Shown here one piece after another: positions 1-8,579 of a stretch of 64,000 bases of DNA (within the stretch, counting starts at the first letter, position 1; each line of letters begins with the position of its first letter). The position numbers and the translations under genes were made by a program. This stretch comes from Spirosoma panaciterrae DSM 21099 (GTDB lineage Bacteria; Bacteroidota; Bacteroidia; Cytophagales; Spirosomataceae): contig NZ_KB893173.1 in the NCBI RefSeq assembly GCF_000374025.1, positions 434,001 to 498,000 on the forward strand, given 5' to 3'. The notes beneath the pieces were generated by a model that ran no database searches, was not told the DNA's origin, and saw only the letters and a program-made list of their open reading frames with translations.

Positions 1-465
1 GATCCCACTCCCCTAAGGGCCATTATGTCGGCGCATGGCCTCAACTACTCCGATCATCACTGGCTGCTCCGTCGCTTCGTTTCGGTCGGGTACTATGCTT
101 TGGTCGACTTCACGAAAGCCGTACCCGTACCCGATCTGCTGGCCGACCGCTGCGACTGGTACGACCTGGCCAACCTGCCGCCTTTGATGCAAGACCACCA
201 GAAAATTGTTCAGAAAGCGCTGGACACTTTACGGATTGAACTGGACCGGAAACTGATCGGCTTCAACCTACTCTCCGAAACCTTTACTATGGCTGATTTA
301 CAGCGACTTTACGAAACCATTTTAGGGCAGAAACTACATCGATCGGGATTCCAGCGAAAGATGCTCAGTCTGGAGATTCTGGAACGGCTCGACAAACAAT
401 ACAGTGGAGGAGCCCACAAAGCACCTTATCTTTACCGATTCGCTTTCGATAAAAAGCCGGAATAA
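1..465 (+). CDS. NUDIX-type transcriptional regulator, NrtR-like (5' end outside window)
   Basis: The frame is open from base 1 with no stop before the first ATG at 25, so the gene begins outside the window and only about 154 C-terminal residues are seen. These hold the end of a NUDIX fold (RRFVSVGYYALVDF, then WYDLANLPPL) followed by a winged-helix domain of the NrtR type (TMADLQRLYETILGQ, FQRKML). Proteins of this build are usually DNA-binding regulators that sense nucleotide or sugar metabolites. The NUDIX box would lie upstream of the window, so whether it could still hydrolyse a substrate cannot be judged. Family assignment is firm; the regulated pathway is unknown. Confidence 0.8.
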   Translation, partial: DPTPLRAIMSAHGLNYSDHHWLLRRFVSVGYYALVDFTKAVPVPDLLADRCDWYDLANLPPLMQDHQKIVQKALDTLRIELDRKLIGFNLLSETFTMADLQRLYETILGQKLHRSGFQRKMLSLEILERLDKQYSGGAHKAPYLYRFAFDKKPE

Positions 466-536
466 TCATGCACTGATGGCTGCGCAGCTTCCGACGAAGA
501 ACCTGTTCAGATCACCCCGGCCAACTGTAAACTTCC

Positions 537-1346
537 ATGCCAGCAAACGTCTTTGTTCGTTATGGTCTGCTCGTACTAATTGCACTGCCAATTGGTTTTT
601 TGCTGCTTAACCCTCAGATTCTCCGCTCTGTATGGATTGAAAAATCCGGCAACTTCCAGGCAGCCCAAGGTATGCCCAACGTATATATCGGTCGGTCGGC
701 TACACCACAGCAACGCTCCGCGTTTCGTACGTATGTTGGTCAGGCCCGGAATCGCATCCGGCGTTTTTGGGGAAGTCAGCAAGTGCGGGCCATTCTGATT
801 TACTGCCCTACTCAGCCCGACTATGAGCAGTATTGCGCCGGGGGCGAAGGAGCAGGTTGTAGCCTGGGCACGCCATGGGGTAGTGCGTATTTGATCCTCG
901 GACCCGATGGGAATGATGTCGATGTCATTGCGCATGAACTGTGTCACGACGAATTGTTTGTCCGGCTGGGTTGGTGGCGGGTAAAGCGCCAGATACCGCA
1001 ATGGTTCAACGAAGGGCTGGCGCTTATGGTCGATTATCGATATAGTCACCCTGCAATCTGGGAACGCCCCGATCAGCCAGAAACGACTTTTTCGAGACCA
1101 GATCATGAGCCTACCAGACCCTACACCCATCATCCGATGCTAAAACTTTCGGAACTGGAAACGACCCGTGACTTCTTTGGAAGCGATTACAACCATACCA
1201 TGTTGGCCTATCAGATAGCGGCTGATGAAGTAGCCCGCTGGCTGTCGCGCGTAGGCCGGCGAAACGTACCCGCACTGACCACTGCCGTGGCATCAGGAGA
1301 ATCGTTCAGAAAAGCCTACCAGCGCATCGAAAAACAGAGCCATTAA
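537..1346 (+). CDS. Membrane-anchored gluzincin-type zinc metalloprotease
   Basis: A 269-residue protein with one hydrophobic segment at about residues 8-25 (signal anchor or signal peptide), followed by a probable extracytoplasmic domain. HELCH at 133-137 is an HExxH zinc motif, and NEGLA at 158-162 supplies the downstream glutamate expected in gluzincins of the peptidase MA group. Cysteines at 90, 100 and 108 precede the active site and could form a disulfide. It lies 71 bp after the regulator on the same strand and converges on the M23 gene with only 6 bp between them. The substrate is unknown; the metallopeptidase call rests on the two motifs and their 20-residue spacing. Confidence 0.7.
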   Translation: MPANVFVRYGLLVLIALPIGFLLLNPQILRSVWIEKSGNFQAAQGMPNVYIGRSATPQQRSAFRTYVGQARNRIRRFWGSQQVRAILIYCPTQPDYEQYCAGGEGAGCSLGTPWGSAYLILGPDGNDVDVIAHELCHDELFVRLGWWRVKRQIPQWFNEGLALMVDYRYSHPAIWERPDQPETTFSRPDHEPTRPYTHHPMLKLSELETTRDFFGSDYNHTMLAYQIAADEVARWLSRVGRRNVPALTTAVASGESFRKAYQRIEKQSH

Positions 1347-1352
1347 ATCAGG

Positions 1353-3296
1353 CTACCATTTTAGAATGCGCCGGGTAGTTTTTCGATCGCCAATCTGGAT
1401 GTGCAGCAGGTAGGTTCCTGGCGGATACGCATCGAGTTGAATCGTAGACGCTGCCTGCCGGGTTTCACGCACCTGTACGGGGCGCCCGTTTACCTCCGTC
1501 AACGTTAACAAGGCTATCTGGCCTGGAGCTAAGCCATTGATCTGAACGGTTACCGCATGGGTTGCCGGAACGGGATATACATCTACATCAGCCATTGGCG
1601 AAGGATCGTCGACGCCAAGCAGTGGGGCAACAACCACGAAAACGCTCCTGGTAACCACCCCACCTTTTCCACACACATTATTCACGTCTACCAATTGATA
1701 AGCTGTTGATTTAAGAGGCTTTACCTGAACCAAATAGGGATTGACCGTGGCAATCAGGGAAACCACAGCCCCTGGTCCATTGGCGGTACTATCCCGATAG
1801 CTGAAATTCCAGGGAGCTGCCCCGGTAAACGTAACCGATAGGCTGGCCGGTTGGCCTTCGTAAACCGTTTGGTTACCCGTAAGCGAAGCCGTTGGTAGAA
1901 GGGCTGGTAATGCCGTAACGGCAACAGTATTCGAAACGCCCCCCGTCAATTCGGCCGTATACGTACCCGACTCCCGGACAACGATCGCCTGGTCCGTACG
2001 TTTACTGAGTACAACCCCGTCTTTTTTCCAGACATACTGATTGGCTTCAATATTGGCCGTCAGCGTAACACTATCGCCTGTACAGAACGTCGTTTTCCCC
2101 GAAGGTGTAATCTGAACCACTGATTGGAGATCTTTGGCCACAAAAAACGATTGCTCATACACTTTTCCATTGAACGTGGTCCGAAATTTCCATTGCCCGT
2201 CGGGGGCATCGGCTGGGATCGTCGCATAGATATACCAGTAAAAGTTGGTAAACGTAGATGAGCTTTTATCCTGAAAGGTGGTAAAGCGTTGTCCATTGGG
2301 TTGAAATACATCGAACTGGACTGGATCGCCAGTCTCCAGTTCACGCCCGAAAGCGTAAAAATAGAACCGTTGACCTGGTTGGGCGACGAGGACTTCATTG
2401 GTCACATTGGCCGAGCCGGGGCAAACGCCCATCACAGGCTGGACCAGATGAACACTCAGCCGATTAAGCATCTTATCTTTATACAGGGGCTGTTCTTTCC
2501 ACCAGGCATCGGTAATGGTTTTATTGCAGGCGCCCTGAAATGGATCGATCAGCTTTCCCTGTGCATTGTACACCTCAAAATGCAGGTGGGGCCCCGACGA
2601 CCGGCCCGAACTGCCGACAAAGCCCAGAAACTCCCCCTCCTCAACGCGCTGACCAATGCTTTTACTGGTTAGGGACTGCTTTTTCAGGTGCCCATACCAG
2701 GCCACCGAGCCGTCATCATGCCGGATATAAACAGCGTTCCAGTCGCTGGTGGCACTACTAAACGAACCACAACTCTGATCGTCGTTGCCGTCACTTTTCG
2801 AAATAATCAGGCCCGGCGCGGCCGCTACTACCTTCACGTACTCGCCCGCCATAACCGACCAGTTGAATGGCCAGAGCGAAATGTCCGTTCCCTGATGCTG
2901 GTAGCCACTTTTCTGATCATAGGTCCGGTTGCCACAGTTGTAATCCAGATTGGAAGTGGTATACTGGTTTACATCATCGGGGCCGAGAGCCGGGTTTAGA
3001 TCCACATAATTGGAGATGGTCCAGAACCCATAAGGCGCCTGGCTTTTTGCCCAACGTAACGGAAACGTAAAAACAGGATGCGTTGCCGCTCTTCGGGCTC
3101 CATTTTTCGTCAATAATGCCAGTTTAGTCTGAAGCATCTGCTGAATATCCGCATGCTGCTGCGAAGTCAGACACGGTTGCCGATCCGGGCCAACGCCAAC
3201 CAGCCGGCTCCCCACCAAAGCCGTTTGCGCCAGTAGGGTTTGTTTGCCCGCTAAAAGTAAAAGAAGCCATAAGACCGTATGTAGAGTTTTACCCAT
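1353..3296 (-). CDS. Secreted M23 (LytM-type) endopeptidase with T9SS C-terminal sorting domain
   Basis: A 647-residue exported protein. Residues 1-24 form a signal peptide ending LLAQ. Residues about 130-255 are an M23 peptidase domain: HQGTD (H134, D138) and HLHF (H237, H239) are the zinc and catalytic residues of the LytM/lysostaphin fold, which normally cuts peptide cross-links of peptidoglycan. Then come beta-sandwich regions and, from 472 to the end, a module shared with the next gene, ending in a type A T9SS sorting domain (DVYPVP, PPGTYLL). The protein should cross the outer membrane through T9SS and be surface-attached or released. A role in degrading foreign cell walls or remodelling its own is inference. 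Confidence 0.88.
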   Translation of the reverse strand: MGKTLHTVLWLLLLLAGKQTLLAQTALVGSRLVGVGPDRQPCLTSQQHADIQQMLQTKLALLTKNGARRAATHPVFTFPLRWAKSQAPYGFWTISNYVDLNPALGPDDVNQYTTSNLDYNCGNRTYDQKSGYQHQGTDISLWPFNWSVMAGEYVKVVAAAPGLIISKSDGNDDQSCGSFSSATSDWNAVYIRHDDGSVAWYGHLKKQSLTSKSIGQRVEEGEFLGFVGSSGRSSGPHLHFEVYNAQGKLIDPFQGACNKTITDAWWKEQPLYKDKMLNRLSVHLVQPVMGVCPGSANVTNEVLVAQPGQRFYFYAFGRELETGDPVQFDVFQPNGQRFTTFQDKSSSTFTNFYWYIYATIPADAPDGQWKFRTTFNGKVYEQSFFVAKDLQSVVQITPSGKTTFCTGDSVTLTANIEANQYVWKKDGVVLSKRTDQAIVVRESGTYTAELTGGVSNTVAVTALPALLPTASLTGNQTVYEGQPASLSVTFTGAAPWNFSYRDSTANGPGAVVSLIATVNPYLVQVKPLKSTAYQLVDVNNVCGKGGVVTRSVFVVVAPLLGVDDPSPMADVDVYPVPATHAVTVQINGLAPGQIALLTLTEVNGRPVQVRETRQAASTIQLDAYPPGTYLLHIQIGDRKTTRRILKW

Positions 3297-3410
3297 AGAA
3301 TCGTCAGCAGAGTAGTTTGCAAGCTAGTATTTTCTACAATAGGCTTCCTGACTTTTGACTATATGGTAATTCGTTGCAGCAAAACCACGAAACGACTTTA
3401 CCGCTCTTTG

Positions 3411-5018
3411 TCAGTGCTTTACAATTCGTTTCGTGGTTTTGCGATCACCAACCTGTACGTGTAGCAGATAGGTTCCGGGTGGGGTCTTATCCAGTGGCAT
3501 AGACACTGAGGTCTGTCGACTTTCCAGCTTAGTAAGCGAATGGCCCGTCAGATCGGTCAATTCCAGAATGGCGGTTTGGGTAGGCGGTAAATCCCGGATA
3601 TGCACACGTACGGAGGCTGTTACTGGAATTGGATAGACCTCGATTGCATCGGCCAGCGAGTTATCTTCTATGCCCAATACTGGACTGACAGCGACGACCG
3701 TCAGCCGATTGTTTACAGCGCCCTCCCCACATTCATTACTTACGGACAAGAGTCTATAAGCAGTCGTTTGCCTGGGACTTACCCGAAGCCAATACGGATT
3801 GGCATCAGTCGTGACCGAGCTACTTTTCTCGGCCCCAGCGCTAGTACTGTCACGGTAGGCAAATGTCCAGGGAGCGTTTCCTGTAAATACGACTGACAAA
3901 CTGGCGGGTTGCCCTTCCAGTATGTTCTGATCGCCAGTCAGTGCAGCCGTTGCCAATGGCTTGATCGAAACGGTCAGGCGTGTATTCAATGATCCATAGT
4001 TAGCACATCCTCGGGTTGGGTCGATGGGGACCAATGCCATTTCATACGTTTGGCAAACCATCGCCGTTGTCTTCGGAATTGGCGGGGTCGTGGATTGAAC
4101 CGTATCGGGCAATAGGCGATAAACAACCTGGTAATTCGGCGGAGGAGCAATGTGTCCATTTACGTTCAACGGGTCGGGCTGGCTATTCAGGCAGTAGGCC
4201 ATCGTTCCGTAGTAGGTTGGGGGCCAGTTTGGCGGCTCAATGTCATAAGCCTTTCCATTAGTGGGGAAAGGCCCCGTCGTTGGTCTGTATAAAATCCGCA
4301 GTTTGGTTTTCACTTTTTCACTCTCACACCCATTGACCGACTGCGCAACATAATAAACCGTTTCCTTTACCGGATAGCTGTAGTTCGTGTTACCGAGGTA
4401 GGGTTTTGGAATAAAAAACGCCTGATGTTCTGCATCGTTGGCCCTATCACTTGGGCGCACAAAAACCTGATTTTCGTTATAAAGCATAGCATTGGCTCCC
4501 GAAACAACCGTTGTCGAAATAATCGAAATAAGGTCTCCACTTGGCAACACACGCTGGCAGTCCAGCACAAGACTATCGACGGTTGGTGGGGCGGGCCGCG
4601 CTTTAACCGTCAGGATTGTTGGGCTGGGATTGCCCATGATCGGTGGATTTTTTGATATGACCCGAATCCGATAAGTAGCCCCAATGGGTGTAGTAGCCGG
4701 GATTACAGCCCGGTACGTCACTTCATACCGCCCGGAAGCCGATACCAGCGACGAGGGAATTTCGCTGTATACAAGCCCATCTGCTGAAAGCTCAACCGAT
4801 AAGGAATTGCTGCCAAACGTCCGAAAGGCTATAATATCGATGGACGCACCCGCACAGACCGATGTTACGGGCAAAGGCTGCGTGTCCAGTACTTCCTGGG
4901 CATAGCCATAATGGCAGATGAAAACCAGTAGGCTGAAAAATCGGATACAACGGCCCTGTTTTACCCGCAAAGCTGTGCCATACCCACGTAAACATAGAGT
5001 CATACCAGAAGAAGCCAA
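3411..5018 (-). CDS. T9SS-sorted surface protein, paralogue of the M23 protein's C-terminal module
   Basis: A 535-residue protein whose signal peptide ends near residue 41 (YGYAQ). A start at the internal Met 6 (5003) is equally possible. No catalytic domain is recognised in residues 45-350, which look like adhesin-type beta-sandwich repeats. The last 176 residues (from 360) align without gaps to the last 176 of the neighbouring M23 protein; by eye 89 positions are identical. The end (EVYPIP, PPGTYLL, GDRKTTKRI) is a type A T9SS sorting signal. The two genes lie in tandem on the same strand, 114 bp apart, and probably arose by local duplication of the export module. Function is unknown; surface adhesion is a guess. 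Confidence 0.75.
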   Translation of the reverse strand: MASSGMTLCLRGYGTALRVKQGRCIRFFSLLVFICHYGYAQEVLDTQPLPVTSVCAGASIDIIAFRTFGSNSLSVELSADGLVYSEIPSSLVSASGRYEVTYRAVIPATTPIGATYRIRVISKNPPIMGNPSPTILTVKARPAPPTVDSLVLDCQRVLPSGDLISIISTTVVSGANAMLYNENQVFVRPSDRANDAEHQAFFIPKPYLGNTNYSYPVKETVYYVAQSVNGCESEKVKTKLRILYRPTTGPFPTNGKAYDIEPPNWPPTYYGTMAYCLNSQPDPLNVNGHIAPPPNYQVVYRLLPDTVQSTTPPIPKTTAMVCQTYEMALVPIDPTRGCANYGSLNTRLTVSIKPLATAALTGDQNILEGQPASLSVVFTGNAPWTFAYRDSTSAGAEKSSSVTTDANPYWLRVSPRQTTAYRLLSVSNECGEGAVNNRLTVVAVSPVLGIEDNSLADAIEVYPIPVTASVRVHIRDLPPTQTAILELTDLTGHSLTKLESRQTSVSMPLDKTPPGTYLLHVQVGDRKTTKRIVKH

Positions 5019-5084
5019 GGGGTCAGGGTTTGTTCCGCAACAGCATTCTACGACTAACCAAAGCTAAAATCCGAAAAGGCCGGT

Positions 5085-6026
5085 TTATTTTAAGCGAACG
5101 GTTTTGCCCACCTTTACCGAACCAACCAACGTATCGGGCAGATGGTCCAGTATTTCGGACTTAAATGCATTGATCAGCTTTCGTTTCAAAAAACTGCGGT
5201 GCATCACCAGACTCACTTCACGAACGGGCTGGGGTGTTTCGAAGGGCCGGAGCCGGGCACACCGGGTAGCATCCAGATCGAGCGTAGCCAGATAAGGCAG
5301 TAAGGTAAAACCGCCCTGCTTGTCGATCAGTTTAATTAGCGTTTCGAGCGATCCCGTTTCGTAACGCAGGGGCGTTCCTCCTGTAGACTGTCGATCGGCG
5401 CCACACAAGTTCATTACCTGATTTCGAAAGCAATGCCCTTCGGTCAGTAGCCAAAGGCCATCGGCCTGTAAATCTTCCGAACGAATAGACGTCCCGTTCA
5501 ATAACGGATTTGACTCAGCTGCATACAACACAAAAGGCTCCTGAAATAGGGGCATTTCGGTAATGCCGTTCTCAGCCAATGGCGTAACCACCAGCCCCAC
5601 GTCAATCAGTCCATTACGGAGCCGTTCAATAACCTGCTCCGTGACCAATTCCTGTATCTGCACCGATACAGCCGGATACTTCTGAATAAAACTTCCAATA
5701 AAGTAAGGCAGCAGATAGGGCGCCAGCGTAGGAATGATGCCAATTCGAAAATCACCCCGAATATCATCTTTCGATTCACTGACAATTTCAGGAATTCGAC
5801 GGGCAGCCCGCAACACATCCCGCGCCTGTGCCAGAATCGCCTGCCCGGTTTCGGTAGGTACTACGGGTTGCTTCGAGCGGTCGAACACCAATACGCCCAG
5901 TTCGTCTTCCAGCTTCTGGATTTGCATACTCAGGGTAGGCTGCGTAACATGGCAGGCTTCGGCGGCCGTAGCAAAATGTCGGTAGGTATCAACGGCAACA
6001 ATATAATCAAGTTGAGAAAGCGTCAT
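5085..6026 (-). CDS. oxyR: LysR-family peroxide sensor OxyR
   Basis: A 313-residue LysR regulator. I chose the ATG at 6026 (MTLSQLDYIVAVDTYRHF), where the helix-turn-helix domain begins; the longer frame to 6134 only translates an upstream palindrome. The HTH spans about residues 1-60 (FATAAEACHVTQPTLSMQI) and the ligand-binding domain follows. With this start the cysteines in GHCFRNQVMNLC fall at 199 and 208, the exact numbers of the redox pair in E. coli OxyR, including the GHC context. This makes a hydrogen-peroxide-sensing activator very likely. A long inverted repeat lies directly upstream. Targets such as catalase or Dps are not in this window. Confidence 0.93.
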   Translation of the reverse strand: MTLSQLDYIVAVDTYRHFATAAEACHVTQPTLSMQIQKLEDELGVLVFDRSKQPVVPTETGQAILAQARDVLRAARRIPEIVSESKDDIRGDFRIGIIPTLAPYLLPYFIGSFIQKYPAVSVQIQELVTEQVIERLRNGLIDVGLVVTPLAENGITEMPLFQEPFVLYAAESNPLLNGTSIRSEDLQADGLWLLTEGHCFRNQVMNLCGADRQSTGGTPLRYETGSLETLIKLIDKQGGFTLLPYLATLDLDATRCARLRPFETPQPVREVSLVMHRSFLKRKLINAFKSEILDHLPDTLVGSVKVGKTVRLK

Positions 6027-6033
6027 GGAATAT

Positions 6034-6109
6034 GGATTATGTATGGTATAGGATGTATGATGTATAGGAAAAATATCATACATCATGCATCCTTTAGCAT
6101 ACATAATCC
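6034..6109. repeat. Long inverted repeat upstream of oxyR
   Basis: Arms at 6034-6065 and 6077-6109 pair over 32 bp with three mismatches around an 11-nt spacer. The element is AT-rich and built from repeated words such as GTATGGTATAGGAT, whose complement recurs at 6110-6124. It lies 8 bp upstream of the oxyR start and would be transcribed in its leader. It could be a LysR-type operator or leader hairpin, or a degenerate palindromic repeat; related words occur before rlmB near 37,705-37,770. Confidence 0.7.
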
Positions 6110-6173
6110 ATCCTATACCATACTTAAATAACAAATCTAAAGCTTCTCAAACCAAAAGAAACCGTCCTTGTTC

Positions 6174-6181
6174 TATTTTTG
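6174..6181 (+). promoter_or_regulatory. Candidate Bacteroidetes -7 box (TATTTTTG) for the LolA-like gene
   Basis: TATTTTTG matches the TAnnTTTG -7 element used by the Bacteroidetes primary sigma factor and lies 26 bp before the ATG at 6208. No clear TTTG -33 box is seen at the right distance, so support is partial. Confidence 0.35.
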
Positions 6182-6207
6182 CGGGTAAAATCCTCACTAA
6201 CTAACCT

Positions 6208-6996
6208 ATGAAAGCACTTATCCTTGCCTGGTTGCTCGTTGGCTTCACTGGCTTTATGACGCTGGCTCAATCGCCGAAGTCGATCAATCCTCCGCTCCCT
6301 GGTTTTGACCTGGCGGGCTCGGATGCGCGTGCGGTTCAGATCGCCGATGAAGTTATGGCAGCTATGGGAGGCCGACCTGCCTGGGACGACACCCAACTGA
6401 TTGCCTGGAATTTCAATGGCCTCCGCAAATTCGTATGGGATAAATATTCCGGAAATGTTCGGATCGACAATGTACTCGACGACCAGACTATTTTGCTGAA
6501 TATCAATAGCGACAAGGGCCGGGTTTACCGAAATGGAGAAGAATTGACCGAACCCGACTCGGTAATGAAGTACGTTCGACAGGGCAAACGTAACTGGCTG
6601 AACGACTCCTATTGGCTGCTTATGCCCTTTAAGCTCAAAGATGCTGGAGCCACACTCAAATATCTGGGCACCGAAACCACTCAGGCGGGCAAAGCGGCTG
6701 ATATTTTACAGATTACTTACAAAACCAACAACCTGGCACCCGGTGTACGTCATAAGATCTGGATCGATAAAAAAACCCGCCTGGTGAGTCAGTGGGCTCA
6801 GTTTGGCAAATTAACAGATAAGCAACCTCTTTTTGTAGTTCCCTGGGACGACTATCAGCAACATGGCGACATTTTACTGGCCAGCGAACGAGGTAGTCAT
6901 GACCTTTCGGACATCATGGTGTTTACGGGCTTGCCCGGCGAGGTCTTCAGCGATTTCACCCGTACCGATTTAAGCCGCTATCACGAAGCAAAGTAA
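6208..6996 (+). CDS. Secreted LolA-like-fold protein of unknown function
   Basis: A 262-residue protein with a signal peptide ending MTLAQ (about residue 21). The rest resembles the outer-membrane lipoprotein-sorting (LolA/LolB-like) beta fold found in many Bacteroidetes exported proteins: an N-terminal helix (ARAVQIADEVMAAMGG), then alternating strands and the segment VRHKIWIDKKTRLVSQW typical of that fold. It lacks a lipobox. It may bind a hydrophobic ligand in the periplasm. It is followed 102 bp downstream by hemH on the same strand; co-transcription is possible but not shown. Confidence 0.55.
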   Translation: MKALILAWLLVGFTGFMTLAQSPKSINPPLPGFDLAGSDARAVQIADEVMAAMGGRPAWDDTQLIAWNFNGLRKFVWDKYSGNVRIDNVLDDQTILLNINSDKGRVYRNGEELTEPDSVMKYVRQGKRNWLNDSYWLLMPFKLKDAGATLKYLGTETTQAGKAADILQITYKTNNLAPGVRHKIWIDKKTRLVSQWAQFGKLTDKQPLFVVPWDDYQQHGDILLASERGSHDLSDIMVFTGLPGEVFSDFTRTDLSRYHEAK

Positions 6997-7098
6997 GTCG
7001 ATGCGCTTCGGTTTATACAACGTATAGCGATTCCAGTACGATTCATCCATCATAAACCGACAATAAACTTACCGCTTCAAATTTCTGTTAGCCTTTTC

Positions 7099-8160
7099 AT
7101 GAACCTTTCTGTTGAAACGTCTCCTACTTCAGTCCGAAAATCAATAGGCAAAACGGGCGTCCTACTGGTTAACCTGGGTACACCCGATAGCCCCTCTGTG
7201 CCTGATGTTCGTAAATACCTGCGTGAATTTCTGATGGATGGTCGTGTTATCGACATTCCGTTTGCCTCACGTTTTATGCTGGTCAATGGCATCATTGCCC
7301 CATTTCGTGCGCCCAAATCAGCCAAAGTCTATAAAGAACTCTGGACCGAGTCGGGCTCACCTCTGAAATATTATGGTCAGATCGTTGAGCGAGAGCTTCA
7401 GAAGGAACTGGGCACCGACTACGTTGTCAAATTGGCCATGCGCTACCAGAGTCCCAGCATCGAAGCGGGGCTGAAGGCGTTCCAGCAAGAGGGGCTTTCC
7501 GAACTCATCATTATTCCATTTTTCCCCCAATACGCTTCAGCCACAACGGGTTCTATTTATGAACTGGTTATGGATTTACTGAAAAGCTGGGAAGTGATTC
7601 CTGCCATTCGGTTCGTCAATCGGTTTCTGGAGCATCCGAAGTTTATTGAAGGCTTCGCCCAGATTGCCCGGAAGCATATGGAAGCCTACGACTACGATTA
7701 CTTCCTGTTCAGTTATCACGGTCTGCCCGAACGCCAGATTTATAAAGGAGACATTACAAAACGAGTTTGTCAGTTGGGCGAATGCTGCAATACCCTTCAT
7801 GCACTCAACCAGCACTGCTACCGGGCGCAATGCTTCGAAACGACCCGTTTGATCGTTAAGGCACTGGGTATTCCCGAAGGTCGCTACACAACCAGCTTTC
7901 AGTCAAGATTAGGCAAAGATCCCTGGATACAACCTTACACCGATGATATCATTAAAGGACTCCCCGGCAAAGGGATTAAAAGTGTGCTGGCATTCTCGCC
8001 CGCTTTTGTAGCTGACTGCCTGGAAACAACCATTGAAGTGGGGGTAGAATACAAAGAGTTGTTCGAACAATCGGGAGGCCAGCACTGGCAACTGGTCGAA
8101 AGCCTGAACGACAGCCCCCTCTGGATCGAAACACTGGTTGATCTGGTCAAAACCGCCTAA
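7099..8160 (+). CDS. hemH: Ferrochelatase
   Basis: A 353-residue enzyme that inserts Fe2+ into protoporphyrin IX, the last step of protoheme synthesis. GVLLVNLGTPDSPS at 20-33 opens the fold; the conserved metal-site histidine is H207 (FSYHGLP) and the conserved glutamate is E309 (ADCLETTIE). The length is normal for bacterial HemH. A cysteine-rich stretch at 224-245 (Cys 224, 229, 230, 240, 245) lies between the two halves. Some bacterial ferrochelatases bind a [2Fe-2S] cluster through an internal cysteine segment, so a cluster here is possible but unproven. It ends in a clear terminator at 8196-8225. No other heme genes are nearby. Confidence 0.96.
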   Translation: MNLSVETSPTSVRKSIGKTGVLLVNLGTPDSPSVPDVRKYLREFLMDGRVIDIPFASRFMLVNGIIAPFRAPKSAKVYKELWTESGSPLKYYGQIVERELQKELGTDYVVKLAMRYQSPSIEAGLKAFQQEGLSELIIIPFFPQYASATTGSIYELVMDLLKSWEVIPAIRFVNRFLEHPKFIEGFAQIARKHMEAYDYDYFLFSYHGLPERQIYKGDITKRVCQLGECCNTLHALNQHCYRAQCFETTRLIVKALGIPEGRYTTSFQSRLGKDPWIQPYTDDIIKGLPGKGIKSVLAFSPAFVADCLETTIEVGVEYKELFEQSGGQHWQLVESLNDSPLWIETLVDLVKTA

Positions 8161-8579
8161 CCGTTTACCCGATCGAGCCCCCTAATCAAAAAAACAAGCC
8201 CGCTCTTTTTACAAGAAGCGGGCTTTTCATTACGGCAGATACAGTACTGAAATGACAAGGGGCAATTCATTGTTGCAGGTATAATAATCGTATAGATTCC
8301 TATTTACAGCAATACATTATATCCCTTATACCGACCCTCAGTCCGTATATGCTTTATCATTGAACAATCTTCATTCAATAATGTTTTGACAGGCCAATTA
8401 TTTTTTGATCAGTATCTACCCACTTACGAACGGGTGCAAGTCGCACTAATGTAATGGATCAATCTGGTAGTTATCGAAGTAGAAACAGAACGAATCGTAT
8501 AATCAATGATACTTCCGCCATTTATCCGCATAAACTCGCAGATTTTTAGTAGTTTAGTACGTCTTAACTTTCCTCCCAA
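8161..8579. other. Non-coding gap of 419 bp after hemH
   Basis: Apart from the hemH terminator at its left end, the gap contains AT-rich sequence with no plausible gene, no tRNA and no riboswitch that I can recognise. It presumably holds the promoter of the S9 peptidase gene, but no good TAnnTTTG box was found. Confidence 0.5.
8196..8225 (+). terminator. Intrinsic terminator of hemH
   Basis: A perfect 9-bp stem (AAGCCCGCT / AGCGGGCTT) with a T-rich loop, followed by TTCAT, lies 36 bp after the hemH stop. Confidence 0.8.

Noticed and set aside
576-1133. 185-aa minus-strand ORF opposite the metalloprotease
   Set aside because: Shadow frame of a gene with clear zinc-site motifs; no domain or codon-pattern support.
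5085-6134. Longer OxyR start at 6134
   Set aside because: The extra 36 residues are translated from the palindrome and push the redox cysteines off positions 199 and 208.
8161-8579. Riboswitch or small gene in the hemH-S9 peptidase gap
   Set aside because: No conserved riboswitch core or ORF could be recognised by eye.
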